Below are positions 35,692 through 45,130 of a stretch of 64,000 nucleotides of DNA, piece by piece. The notes under the pieces were generated by a model. That model was not told where the DNA came from and did not search any database. It saw only the letters and a list, made by a program, of their open reading frames with translations. The stretch's first letter is position 1. Every line of letters begins with the position of its first letter. The DNA comes from CAVONB01 sp963697205. GTDB lineage: Bacteria > Pseudomonadota > Alphaproteobacteria > Rhizobiales > Hyphomicrobiaceae. The stretch spans positions 186,001 to 250,000 of the forward strand of contig CAVONB010000010.1 in the NCBI GenBank assembly GCA_963697205.1, written 5' to 3'. The position numbers were made by a program, and so were the translations under genes.

Positions 35692-37114
35692 ATGTCGAAG
35701 CAACTCGTACCCAGCGATTTCTACGTCACCACTGCGCCAGGCGGCGCGGCGCCGATCCATCTCGTGCCCGAGACGATGGCGCCCCGCGCAGATCCCGGGC
35801 CTGTTGCCGGACCACGTTCGCTGGCTCGACAGCATCGGCTTCAAGGGCAGCCAGCGCCGTTCCGTCCTTCTGCCCGGTTCTGACGGTTCGCTGGCCGGCG
35901 TGGCGCTCGGCGTCGGCGCTGGCCGCGGCGATCCGGCCGGTCCCGCCACGCTGCTCGTCGGCCAGTTGTCCCGTGAGCTGCCGCCCGGCGCCTACCGTCT
36001 CGCCGACTCGGCCACGGGCGCCGAAGCCGCCGCCATCGCCTGGGGCCTCGGCGCCTATCGCTTCCGCCGCTACAAGTCTGGCGATGCCGAGCCCGTGCCG
36101 CGCCTCGAGATCCCGCCAGGGGTCGCGCGTGACCGCGTGCTGGCCATCGTCGAGGCCGTCTGGCGCGCCCGCGATCTGATCAACACCCCGGCTGAGGATC
36201 TCGGCCCCGCCGAACTCGAAGCCGCCGTGCGCGATCTCGCCGGCCGGCACGACGCCACGGTCGAGACGGTCGCCGGCGACGATCTTCTGGCGCGCAATTT
36301 CCCAATGATCCACGCCGTCGGCCGCGCCAGCACGCGCGCCCCGCGCCTGATCGACCTCACCTGGGGTCGCGAGGGCGCGCGCACGGTGACGCTGGTCGGC
36401 AAGGGCATCTGCTTCGACACCGGCGGTCTCGACATCAAGTCGGCCGCCGGCATGCTCTTGATGAAGAAGGATATGGGCGGCGCCGCCGTCGCCATCGCGC
36501 TGGCCGCCATGGTCATGGCGCTGAAGCTCGACGTGCGCCTTCGCCTGCTCGTCGCCGCCGCCGACAACGCCATCGCCGGCAATGCCTTCCGCCCGGGCGA
36601 CGTGTTGACGAGCCGCGCGGGCAAGTCGGTCGAGGTCGGCAATACCGACGCCGAGGGACGCCTCGTCCTGGCCGATGCGCTGGCGCTGGCCGACGAGGCC
36701 GCGCCCGATACGATCCTGACGTTCTCGACCCTGACCGGTGCCGCCCGCGTCGCGCTCGGCCCGGAGCTTCCGGCCATGTTCACTGACGACGACGCGTTGG
36801 CCGCCGAAATCCTCGACGCCGGCTTGGCCGTTGGCGATCCCGCTTGGCGCCTGCCGCTCTGGCCCGGCTACGAACGCTCGCTGGACAGTGAGATCGCAGA
36901 CATGGGCAACGTCTCCGATGGGCCGTTCGCAGGCTCCATCGTCGCGGCGCTCTTCCTGCGCCGTTTCGTGCGCCAGGCCCGCCGTTTCGCCCATTTCGAC
37001 CTGTACGCGTGGCGGCCGGCCGCGCGTCCGCTCGGTCCCAAGGGCGGCGAGCCGCAGATCGCGCGCGCCCTCCTGGCGCTTCTGGAGCGTGAGCTGCAGG
37101 CGTCGGTTGGCTGA
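35692..37114 (+). CDS. Leucyl aminopeptidase family protein, M17 (frameshifted near the N terminus)
   Basis: Starts at 35692 (MSKQLVPSDFYVTTAPGG). An extra C near 35783 breaks the frame after ETMAP. The restored reading is AQIPGLLPDHVRWLDSIGFK, continuing intact to 37114, about 473 residues. The M17 metal-binding segments are complete: VGKGICFDTGGLDIKSA, MKKDMGG, ADNAIAGNAFRPGDVL and the family signature NTDAEGRLVLADAL. It is a cytosolic hexameric di-metal exopeptidase. The next gene downstream, an NlpC/P60 hydrolase starting at 37121, is a common alphaproteobacterial partner. Confidence 0.87.
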
Positions 37115-37120
37115 ACCGGC

Positions 37121-38053
37121 GTGTCCACGCTTCCGCCGCACCTCTCATCGGACCCGATCATGTTCTCGCCGCACGCCCAGCAAGCACCTCACACCGGCCT
37201 CGACCGTCGGCGCCATGCCTATCGCGCCGACCTCGCCGCCGAGAGCCTGCGCGGCCGCGTCGACGTGCCGGCCTACGTCGCCGGCTGGCGCGCACAGGTC
37301 GTCCGCCCGGCCGCGGCGGTTCGCCGCGAGCCGAGCCACGAGGCCGGCGTGGAGACCGAGGCGCTGTTCGGCGAGATCGTCACCGTCTACGAGACGGTCG
37401 CGGGGTGGTCCTGGGTGCAGCTCGAGCGCGACGCCTACGTCGGCTATCTCGAGGCCTCCACCCTCTCCGATGCGGTGATCGCACCGACCCATCGCGTCTC
37501 AGCGCTCGGCACCTACGTCTACCGTCACGCCGACATCAAGTCGCAACCGTTGATGCATCTGTCGCTCAACGCGTGCCTCACCGTGACGCGCACCGAGGAG
37601 CGCATGGCCGAGCTGGGCGGCGGTGGCTGGATCGCGCGCCGCCACATCGCCGAACTCGATCGCCACGCCCGCGATTTTGTCGACGTCGCCGAGCGCTTTA
37701 TCGGCACGCCGTATCTGTGGGGCGGCAAGACGCGGCTCGGCATCGACTGCTCGGGCCTCGTCCAGGTCTGCCTGGAGGCCGCCGGCATCGCGGTCCCGCG
37801 CGACAGCGACATGCAGGCCGCCGAGCTCGGCAAGCCCATGCCGATCCGCAACGATTACGAGGGCCTGCAGCGCGGCGACCTCGTCTGCTGGCCCGGCCAC
37901 ATCGGCATCATGGGCGATGGCGTGATGCTGCTGCACGCCAACGCACACCACATGGCCGTCGTCGCCGAGCCGCTGCCCGAAGCCGCCGCACGCATCGCGC
38001 GCACCGACAGCCGCGTGACCACCATCCGCCGCCTGCCGGCGCTCGGCGCTTGA
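37121..38053 (+). CDS. NlpC/P60 family C40 peptidase with SH3 domain
   Basis: 310 residues beginning with GTG at 37121, 6 bases after the aminopeptidase stop. An N-terminal bacterial SH3 region (about residues 70-150: SHEAGVETEALFGEIVTVYE, WSWVQLERDAYVGYLEAS) leads to the C-terminal peptidase: Cys in LGIDCSGLVQVCLEAAG, His in WPGHIGIMGDGVMLLHANAH. It cleaves D-glutamyl-meso-diaminopimelate or similar peptide bonds. No signal peptide is seen, suggesting it recycles murein peptides in the cytoplasm, consistent with its aminopeptidase partner. A second possible start is the ATG at 37160. Confidence 0.88.
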   Translation: MSTLPPHLSSDPIMFSPHAQQAPHTGLDRRRHAYRADLAAESLRGRVDVPAYVAGWRAQVVRPAAAVRREPSHEAGVETEALFGEIVTVYETVAGWSWVQLERDAYVGYLEASTLSDAVIAPTHRVSALGTYVYRHADIKSQPLMHLSLNACLTVTRTEERMAELGGGGWIARRHIAELDRHARDFVDVAERFIGTPYLWGGKTRLGIDCSGLVQVCLEAAGIAVPRDSDMQAAELGKPMPIRNDYEGLQRGDLVCWPGHIGIMGDGVMLLHANAHHMAVVAEPLPEAAARIARTDSRVTTIRRLPALGA

Positions 38054-38081
38054 GCCGTCGGACGACGAGGAGATCCAAGCC

Positions 38082-38453
38082 GTGAGCCTCATTCCCCCCG
38101 AGCAGCGCCTGCCCGACGGTCAGCCCAAGCCGCTCGACGAAAAGGAGCGTGGCCAGGTCACCGCCTGGGAAAACCTGATGACGCTCTACTACGTCTTCGC
38201 CATGGTCGCGATCATCGCCGCCTACACCTACGCCGAGCGGGTCGGCGACTCGTCCGAAGGACGCTGGATGGTGGTCGCGCTCGTCGTCGCGCTGGTGGCC
38301 GGCGCAACTTACGTCCAGTTCTCCGGCCGCTGCCCGCGCTGCCGCACGCCACTCGGCCGCCAGACGCGGTTCGTCCTGCCACAGAAATGCAAGGTCTGCG
38401 GCGTCGCGTTCCCGAGGAAGAAGTCCTTCCTCGACGGCTCCAAGAGCGGCTGA
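38082..38453 (+). CDS. Two-helix membrane protein with C-terminal zinc ribbon, unrecognised
   Basis: 123 residues from a GTG at 38082. Two membrane helices (MTLYYVFAMVAIIAAYTYA and WMVVALVVALVAGATYV) precede a Cys4 zinc-ribbon-like tail, CPRCRTPLGRQ...CKVCGVAFPRKKSF (two CxxC pairs about 22 residues apart). It lies 28 bases after the NlpC/P60 gene on the same strand. I do not recognise the family. It converges with the CapA-like gene ending at 38463. Confidence 0.7.
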   Translation: MSLIPPEQRLPDGQPKPLDEKERGQVTAWENLMTLYYVFAMVAIIAAYTYAERVGDSSEGRWMVVALVVALVAGATYVQFSGRCPRCRTPLGRQTRFVLPQKCKVCGVAFPRKKSFLDGSKSG

Positions 38454-38462
38454 CGCGCCCGG

Positions 38463-39647
38463 CTACTTCGAACGGTCGGCGGCAAGTTTCTCCCCGCTCG
38501 ACAAAACGCCCGGCGGTGCCGCGCCGGCGCTCTCGCTCAGCCGCGCCGGCGGATAATCCATCGTATGCAGCGCCGCCCGGAATCGCGGCGCGCGCGCTTC
38601 GCCCGTGCCGGGTGTCAGCAGGATGCGGTCGCTCTCGGCATGCACCTCCGTCCCGAATGGCGCGCTGAACACGGCCAGATCTTCCAGCACTTTCCGCCCG
38701 ACTTGAGACTTCGGCGTTGCGAGCGTCGGCGGCGCGCCGATCCCCGTCGTGCAGGCGAGCGCATAGCAGTCCTTGAGCCCGTCCTTCGTCAGCGTCGCGC
38801 CGAACAGGAAATTGCGCGCCGTCGTGTCGTCGAACCAAGGCTCCACCACGTCGAACACCAGATCGCCCGTGCAATGCACGATCGGCCGGCCGCGATGGAA
38901 TTCCACCGCCGACACCACGTGCTGATGCCCGCCGAATACCGCGTCCGCGCCGGCCTCGATTGCCGCCCGCCCGATCGTCGACTGATGCTCGTGCACCTGG
39001 CCGATCATCGACGCGCCCCAGTGCACGTAGAGCAGCACGACGTCGACCCTCGCCTTCAACGCCGCCACGTCCGCGACCAGCCGGGCGAGATCCTCCGCTG
39101 CCGGCCACGTCTCGATGATCGGCGCCGTTCCCGGCAACTCGTCGAGATTGAACGCCGGCCGATATGCCGTCCTGACCCGGATCGCATTGACGCCCGGCGT
39201 CTGAAGCCCCGCCGCAAACCCCGTTGGCAGTGTCGACGTGAACCCGAGCAGCCCGACCCTCAGTCCGCCTTTCTCCAGGATCACCGCCGCCGCCGCCGTC
39301 GCCGCATCCGCGCCCGCCCCGAACGTCGGCACGCCCGCCCGCGCGAACTGCGCCATCGTGTCGAGCAGGCCCTCGTCGCCGAAATCCAGGATGTGGTTGT
39401 TGGCGAGGTTGACCGCCGACACGCCCGCCTCGACGAGGCCCGCGGCATGTTCCGCCCGGCCGCGATGCAAGAACCGCTTGCCGCGCACCGGCGTGCCCAG
39501 CTCCGACAGCGGATGCTCCACGTTGAGGAACGACACGTCGGCCGCCCGGAACAGCCCCGCGATCCCGCCCAGCATCCCCGCCCCCGCGATCGTCTCCGGC
39601 GCGATGTCGCCACCTGTCAGAAAGCTCAACGATGGTTCGGCCGGCAT
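38463..39647 (-). CDS. CapA family protein (poly-gamma-glutamate biosynthesis-type metallophosphatase fold)
   Basis: 394 residues with CapA/PgsA landmarks: FLTGGDIAPE (first metal ligand), SFLNVEHPLSE, VNLANNHILDFGDEGLLDTM, LYVHWGASM and FGGHQHVVSAVEFHRGRPIV. These are metal ligands of a calcineurin-like phosphoesterase fold. No signal peptide or membrane anchor is visible, unlike true capsule-associated CapA. The family also turns up as a soluble enzyme of unknown substrate in proteobacterial catabolic loci. It is transcribed alone, divergent from the lysyl-tRNA synthetase gene. Confidence 0.85.
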   Translation of the reverse strand: MPAEPSLSFLTGGDIAPETIAGAGMLGGIAGLFRAADVSFLNVEHPLSELGTPVRGKRFLHRGRAEHAAGLVEAGVSAVNLANNHILDFGDEGLLDTMAQFARAGVPTFGAGADAATAAAAVILEKGGLRVGLLGFTSTLPTGFAAGLQTPGVNAIRVRTAYRPAFNLDELPGTAPIIETWPAAEDLARLVADVAALKARVDVVLLYVHWGASMIGQVHEHQSTIGRAAIEAGADAVFGGHQHVVSAVEFHRGRPIVHCTGDLVFDVVEPWFDDTTARNFLFGATLTKDGLKDCYALACTTGIGAPPTLATPKSQVGRKVLEDLAVFSAPFGTEVHAESDRILLTPGTGEARAPRFRAALHTMDYPPARLSESAGAAPPGVLSSGEKLAADRSK

Positions 39648-39841
39648 GGCGCTCCTCCCGCGTGGACCCGTCTTGGCTGGACGATAGCACCGATCAGCCG
39701 AGCCACATCCCTGCTGATATCCCCTCTCGGCGCGCCTGACGCCCTTCCCTCACGCCCCCGAGCACTCTAGTTTGCCGCGCAACCTGACGATTCCGTGCGG
39801 CCCCCCCGCCGTCCCGCGACCTTCGAGCCTCTCGAGACCTC

Positions 39842-41464
39842 ATGACCGTGACGACCGATCCCGACACCCTCGCCGCCGCCGCCGACGCCAAGGCCTGGCC
39901 GTTCGAGGAAGCGCGCCGCCTGATCCAGCGCCTCGACAAGCTGAAGGACGGCCGCGACAAGACGGTGATCTTCGAGACCGGCTACGGCCCCTCCGGCCTG
40001 CCGCACATCGGCACTTTCGGCGAGGTCGCGCGCACCTCCATGGTCCGCCACGCCTTCGAGGTGCTGACGAACGGCACGCCGCAAGACGCGCCTCGTCTGC
40101 TTCTCCGACGACATGGACGGTTTCCGCAAGGTGCCCGACCAACGTCCCGAACCAGGAGATGCTGGCGAAGCACCTCGACAAGCCGCTGACCGCGGTGCCC
40201 GACCCCTTCGACACCGCGCACGAGAGCTACGCCCACCACAACAACGCGATGCTGCGCGCTTTTCTCGATCGCTTCGGCTTCGAGTACGAGTTCTTCTCCG
40301 CCACCGACTGCTATCGCTCCGGCATGATGGACGCGACGCTCCTGCGCATGCTCGAGGTCTACGACAAGGTGATGGAGATCATCCTGCCGACGCTCGGCCC
40401 CGAGCGGCAGGCGACCTATTCGCCCTTCCTGCCCGTCTGCCCGCGCACGGGCCGCGTGCTGCAGGTCCCGATGATCGAGCGCAACGCCGCCAAGGGCACC
40501 GTCGTCTACGTCGATCCCGAGACGGGCGAGAAGGTCGAGACCAAGGTCACCGGCGGCGCGGTCAAGTGCCAGTGGAAGGCCGACTGGGCCATGCGCTGGA
40601 CCGCGCTCGGCGTCGACTACGAGATGGCCGGCAAGGACCTGATCGACAGCGTCACGCTGTCGTCCAAGATCTGCCGCGCGCTCGGCGGCACCCCGCCGGA
40701 GGGCTTCAACTACGAGCTGTTCCTCGACGACAAGGGCCAGAAGATCTCGAAGTCGAAGGGCAACGGCCTGACCATCGAGGAGTGGCTGACCTACGCCTCG
40801 CCGGAAAGCCTGTCGCTGTTCATGTTCCAGAAGCCGAAGGCCGCCAAGCGCCTCTACTTCGACGTCATCCCGCGCGCCGTCGACGAGTACCTGCAGTTCG
40901 TCGCCGCCTATCAGGCGCAGGACGCGCGGCAGAAGCTCGACAATCCCGGCCTGGCACATCCACTCCGGCGCGCCGCCGCCGGCCGAGCTGCCGATCACCT
41001 TCGGCCTGCTCTTGAACCTCGTCTCGGCCTCCAACGCCGAGGAGAAGTCCCAGCTGTGGGGCTTCATCCGCAAGTACGCCGCCGGCGCGACGCCGGAAAC
41101 GTATCCCGTGCTCGATCATCTGGCCGGCTACGCCGTCGCCTACTACCGCGACTTCGTCAAGCCGACCAAGACCTTCCGCGCGCCCACCGATCAGGAGCGC
41201 GCCGCTCTTCAAGCGCTGTCGGCCGAGTTGGCCAAGGCGCCTGAGGGCACGCCCGCCGCCGAGCTGCAGAACCTCGTCTACGAGGCCGGCAAGTCGAACG
41301 GCTTCGCCGAAAACCTGCGCGACTGGTTCAAGGCGATCTACGAGGTGTGCCTGGGTGCGAGCCAGGGCCCCCGCTTCGGCGGATTCATCGAACTCTACGG
41401 CATCCCCGAGACCCGTGCCCTGATCGACAAGGCGCTGAAGGGCGAGCTGGCGAAAGCGGCTTAA
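39842..41464 (+). CDS. lysS: Class I lysyl-tRNA synthetase (three frameshifts)
   Basis: Archaeal-type (LysK) class I enzyme, the form used by many Alphaproteobacteria to charge tRNA-Lys. It starts at 39842 (MTVTTDPDTLAAAADAK). The HIGH-type motif is GLPHIGTFGE and the KMSKS-type motif is QKISKSKGNG. Three single extra bases interrupt it: near 40090 (after NGTPQ; restored TRLVCFSDDMDGFRKVPD), near 40140 (restored NVPNQEMLAKHLDKPL) and near 40953 (restored WHIHSGAPPPAELPITFGLL). Together they add three bases and bring the reading back to the original frame, ending KGELAKAA at 41464. Restored length is about 539 residues, normal. For an essential gene, consensus error is the likely cause. Confidence 0.9.
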
Positions 41465-41574
41465 GCCAAGCCGGGGACAGCAAATCCGGAGATGGCGCGG
41501 CGGCTGATCGGCACCGCCTTGCCGCGTGCAACCTCTTGCGGATCGCAATCCAGCGCAAAAAGAGCAGTGACTGT

Positions 41575-42417
41575 TCAGTAGCGGTCAAGGATCCGCGATT
41601 TCGCAAGGAACACCTTCAAAACTTCATTGTCGCCATCGAGGAATTCCCGAGGTGCCTGCTGAAAGAAATGCAGCATCGCCTTGTTGAAGTGCGATTGATC
41701 GAAATAGCCGCATTCCTGCGCCAGCGCCGCGAGCGACTGATCATCATTGCTCATAAGCATGCCGAGAACGGTATTCATCTGCACCACGCGGGCGTAGAAT
41801 TTCGGCGGCAACCCCACGATGTCTCGGAACTGACGGGTGAGCGTCCGTTCGTTCACACCTATGCTCTGCGCGATATCGCTGATCCTAATATCTCCGCGCG
41901 CACCCTCGATCAGATTGACGGCCTTGTCGACAATGTACACCGGCGGCCCGGCCGTCGCCGCGTGCGCGATCAGGCAGTCGCATAGCCGTTCCGCCGCATC
42001 GGCCTCCTGTCGCCCCTGCTGCACACGCTCGACAAGGCGTGCGTGCAGCGTCGCATCTACAGCTTCGACATCGGTGCTCCGCCCGTGGATCGCCGCTCCG
42101 GAGATGCCGTACATCCGATAGAGGCCGGTTGCCGTGAATTCCGCCAGAACATGCTCCATGCGGCCTCTATAGCGCACGGATATGTCCTGGCTCTGGATCT
42201 GGCCGGAGAAATGGAACGGACCGCGTGCCGCGTACTCCACCCCGTCGACGGTTGCCGAAAGATCGCCCGAAACGACGTGGCCGAGATAGTTGAAACCGGT
42301 CGGCGCAGGACGAACAACGACGTCGATTTCATCGTCCGCGCGCGCGTGCATGATGCGCCGCACATAGGGGCGCAGCGCCTCCGGCGGCTCGATGATTCGG
42401 TAAAGCCCTGGCTGCAT
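41575..42417 (-). CDS. AraC family transcriptional regulator
   Basis: 280 residues. An N-terminal cupin-like sensing region (YRIIEPPEALRPYVRRIMHA; AARGPFHFSGQIQSQDISV) is followed by the C-terminal AraC double helix-turn-helix, at about residues 170-270: IRISDIAQSIGVNERTLTRQ and LAALAQECGYFDQSHFNKAM. The ligand is unknown. It is divergent from the exported Cys-patterned protein at 42673; the 255-base gap between them would hold both promoters, so that gene is a candidate target. Confidence 0.88.
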   Translation of the reverse strand: MQPGLYRIIEPPEALRPYVRRIMHARADDEIDVVVRPAPTGFNYLGHVVSGDLSATVDGVEYAARGPFHFSGQIQSQDISVRYRGRMEHVLAEFTATGLYRMYGISGAAIHGRSTDVEAVDATLHARLVERVQQGRQEADAAERLCDCLIAHAATAGPPVYIVDKAVNLIEGARGDIRISDIAQSIGVNERTLTRQFRDIVGLPPKFYARVVQMNTVLGMLMSNDDQSLAALAQECGYFDQSHFNKAMLHFFQQAPREFLDGDNEVLKVFLAKSRILDRY

Positions 42418-42672
42418 CTTTCCTCCCTGGCTCGTGCCGACCCGCCTGAACGACAGTAAGTGACCGAAAATTACAATTCAATGTGCAGGTTGCCTGACAG
42501 TCTCTGCGCGAGACGACGCTGCGCACCGTCTGCTCCGTGAACCTTTGCTCTGCTCACGGCGACAAAGAATTGGAGATCGGACGCGGGCCGGCAGGTTGCG
42601 TCGGATCCGATCGAGAACGGCCGGCGCGTGCCCCTCAGGCGGTATCGCCCAAGAGCGAAAGACAGAGCAGAA
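42418..42672. promoter_or_regulatory. Divergent promoter region between the AraC regulator and the exported Cys-patterned protein
   Basis: A 255-base gap with an A+T-rich patch around 42455-42485 (TGACCGAAAATTACAATTCA). The regulator start lies to its left and the exported protein start to its right. No clear -35/-10 pair or inverted repeat stands out. The placement fits an AraC-type activator binding near its own gene and a divergent target. Confidence 0.35.
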
Positions 42673-44976
42673 ATGACCGCCCCCTCCATGTTCCCGCGCT
42701 CAAGCTCCTCACGTCTCAGCGCCCGGAAAGCTGTCTTGACTGCCGTGGCATGCCTGGTCGGAGTCTGCGGCTTTGCGCAGACTGCTGCTGCGGAGAGAGA
42801 GGTCAAGCTGCGTGAGGTCGCGATCCACTACGTCGGCAATGGCACTGGTGAAGGCAAGATCGCCGTTACGATCAACAACAAAGGCGAAGGCGAAGTTACG
42901 AGCTTCGACGTCCGTCTACCCGTCCAGACACACGCCGTCGTTAAAAACGTCGCGCCGCGCTTCAAGATCACCGGCGTCGAAATGGCTCTCTCCTACCCGC
43001 ACACGGGTGGCGGCAAGGTGATCCCCACATACGAACCGCTGCGCGGCTGGGGCGGAGGCAAGAGCGCTAACCGCGAACGGTTCGACTATCAGCCGCTGCC
43101 CGGTTTGAACAAGGGCGTCGCAAACTACGCTATCGAACGCTGCAAACACGCACTGGCAGCCGGCAGTGCTGGCCGGCACGAAATGAAGGCGATGATCAAA
43201 ATCCTGATGCGTGTGACGGCGGCAGAAGGCGAAATTGCGTGGCCCATACAAAGCTTTCTCAATGAGTGGAACGTCGTGCGTCGAACGGCCGAGACAAGCG
43301 CACGTATCAATCTCGAATGCCAAGCGGTCTCTCACTTCGTCAACCCGGATTACACGATCGACGACTTCAAGGTGCGCCATGCATCCAATGTGCCTGCATG
43401 CCCGCGTCCGTATCAGGTCAGCGCCAGCTTCAATCGCAAGCCCGAAGTAGCGCTCGCGGCGCGCAAACCCGTCGATCTCGACTACTGGCTCGAGGTCGAC
43501 GGCGTCAAAGGCGAGCGGCGTTCCGTGATGTTCCGGCCCCAGGAGAGAGATGCGACGATATCGCACGAGGTCAAGCTCGATCCCGGCACGCACAAGCTGC
43601 GTATTGTCCTGAAGGAAGGCCAGACCACGCGTATCGTCGAACGCAAGGTCGAGTGCGGTCCACTGCGCCTCATCTCGTCGACGCTATCGTACAATCAGAC
43701 CGGCACCTGCCCGAAGAAAGTCTACGAGACGGCGACGTTCGTCTTTAACCAGCCCGGATTGACCGCCTATCGCATCCGTCATCAGGGCGGCAAGGTCGTC
43801 CACACCGGCAACATCGAGATCAAGCGCGATGGTGACACATATAGAGCCGTGGGCCAGCGCGTCATCACCATGGGCGCCTTCGACGGCATGATGCGCGCCG
43901 AGATCGCCGGCAACGACACCGCACATTCCGCGTGGACGCCGCTCAACGTCACTTGTGCCGCGGTGAAAACGAGTCGGATCAGCATCGGCAAAGGCACCGA
44001 AGTGACGTGCCCGAAGAAGGTGCCGGTCCGCGCCGAATTCATCGCCGACACGTCCGGGGGCTTCCGCGCCTCCATCCAGTGCTCCAACGGCTTCAGCGAC
44101 ACGAAGCTCCTGAATGCCGTGAAGGCCGGAAGCGTCTACAAGGCGCGCATGACGGTCATGACGGATATCGACAAGGCCCAGAAGCTCACCTGTCAGGCGA
44201 GCGCACCGGGCTTCGAGCCGGCGGCCCGCTCCAGCGACACGCACGTGTTCAACTGCGGCGGACCGGGCACTCCTTCCGGCCTAAGCGGCGGGGCGACAAC
44301 GCCCGATGACAACGCTCCCCGTCTGAAAGTCTCCGGCGATTTCTCGTTCATCGACCGCAAGCGCGAGAAGACCTGCCCGCGCGACGTCAAGGTGCTGATC
44401 AACTTCGAGCTCAACCAGAACAAAGACATCGGCTGGTCGCTGGATTGCATGAACGCACACACGTCCGGCGTTGCGAAAGCGGTCAAGAAAGACAAAGGCT
44501 ACATCGCACCGGCCATGACAACGATTGCACTGCCTGAGGGCCAAGCCGGCAAGGCGATCGTCAAGTGCGCCCTGAAGCACGTATCGCCCGGCCCTGCGCG
44601 TGTCGTGAAGCTGAAGGGCAAGGACTTCGAGTGCCGCAAGCGCGCCGTGGGCCCCGGCGTCGGCGGCTTGAGTTCCGGCGGTGCGCCGCAGTCGAGCACA
44701 CAACCGCCGCCTGCGGTGCGGTGTCTTGGCGGCACGGTGCGCGGCAAGAGCTGCATCTGTGGTCCGCGTATGCAGGTGAAGCGCTTGGGTTTGGCGAGCT
44801 ATGCCTGCGTGGCAAAAATAACCGCCCCAGTGCGCACCAATTCGGACTGCAAGGGCGTCGTACGCAATGGCAAATGCGTCACAATCAACCGGCTTGGACA
44901 AAACCAGCCAAAGTTCGCAGTCCCAGGGCAATTGAACAATGCGTTCAAGCCACCGAAAAAAATTCAGGGCCGATGA
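42673..44976 (+). CDS. Large exported protein with repeated cysteine-bracketed domains, unrecognised
   Basis: 767 residues from ATG 42673 with a clear signal peptide (RKAVLTAVACLVGVCGFAQT, cleavage near AAA-ER). The first ~250 residues start with a beta-rich segment (IHYVGNGTGEGKIAVTINNK). Three units of about 100 residues follow. Each opens with a C-P-K/R-K/D-V motif (GTCPKKVYETATF, VTCPKKVPVRAEF, KTCPRDVKVLINF) and closes with a single Cys (NVTCAAV, HVFNCGG, FECRKR), suggesting disulfide-closed Ig-like domains. A C-terminal Cys-rich region has RCLGGTVRGKSCICGPRMQV and DCKGVVRNGKCV. I do not recognise the whole protein. The C-terminal C-x-G-G-x-V-x-x-G-x-C-x-C pattern occurs at the ends of other rhizobial exported proteins. 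Confidence 0.78.
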   Translation: MTAPSMFPRSSSSRLSARKAVLTAVACLVGVCGFAQTAAAEREVKLREVAIHYVGNGTGEGKIAVTINNKGEGEVTSFDVRLPVQTHAVVKNVAPRFKITGVEMALSYPHTGGGKVIPTYEPLRGWGGGKSANRERFDYQPLPGLNKGVANYAIERCKHALAAGSAGRHEMKAMIKILMRVTAAEGEIAWPIQSFLNEWNVVRRTAETSARINLECQAVSHFVNPDYTIDDFKVRHASNVPACPRPYQVSASFNRKPEVALAARKPVDLDYWLEVDGVKGERRSVMFRPQERDATISHEVKLDPGTHKLRIVLKEGQTTRIVERKVECGPLRLISSTLSYNQTGTCPKKVYETATFVFNQPGLTAYRIRHQGGKVVHTGNIEIKRDGDTYRAVGQRVITMGAFDGMMRAEIAGNDTAHSAWTPLNVTCAAVKTSRISIGKGTEVTCPKKVPVRAEFIADTSGGFRASIQCSNGFSDTKLLNAVKAGSVYKARMTVMTDIDKAQKLTCQASAPGFEPAARSSDTHVFNCGGPGTPSGLSGGATTPDDNAPRLKVSGDFSFIDRKREKTCPRDVKVLINFELNQNKDIGWSLDCMNAHTSGVAKAVKKDKGYIAPAMTTIALPEGQAGKAIVKCALKHVSPGPARVVKLKGKDFECRKRAVGPGVGGLSSGGAPQSSTQPPPAVRCLGGTVRGKSCICGPRMQVKRLGLASYACVAKITAPVRTNSDCKGVVRNGKCVTINRLGQNQPKFAVPGQLNNAFKPPKKIQGR

Positions 44977-45130
44977 CGCCAGCCAAGGCGATCGATGAGC
45001 CATCGCAACGCACAGGGAGGGGCGTGATCGTCGTTCCGATCTCGCCGCGCGAAAAGTGGAAACAGTTCCGTTGCGCCCGCACCCAAGGCCGCGGCCGCAC
45101 CGGACTTTTGAAATGCCCCCGTCCCGCCTT

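Noticed and set aside
39842..41464. Programmed +1 frameshifting as an explanation for the broken genes
   Set aside because: There is no shared slippery sequence, stop-codon context or stimulatory structure at the 14 sites, and they fall in unrelated genes. Consensus error is simpler.
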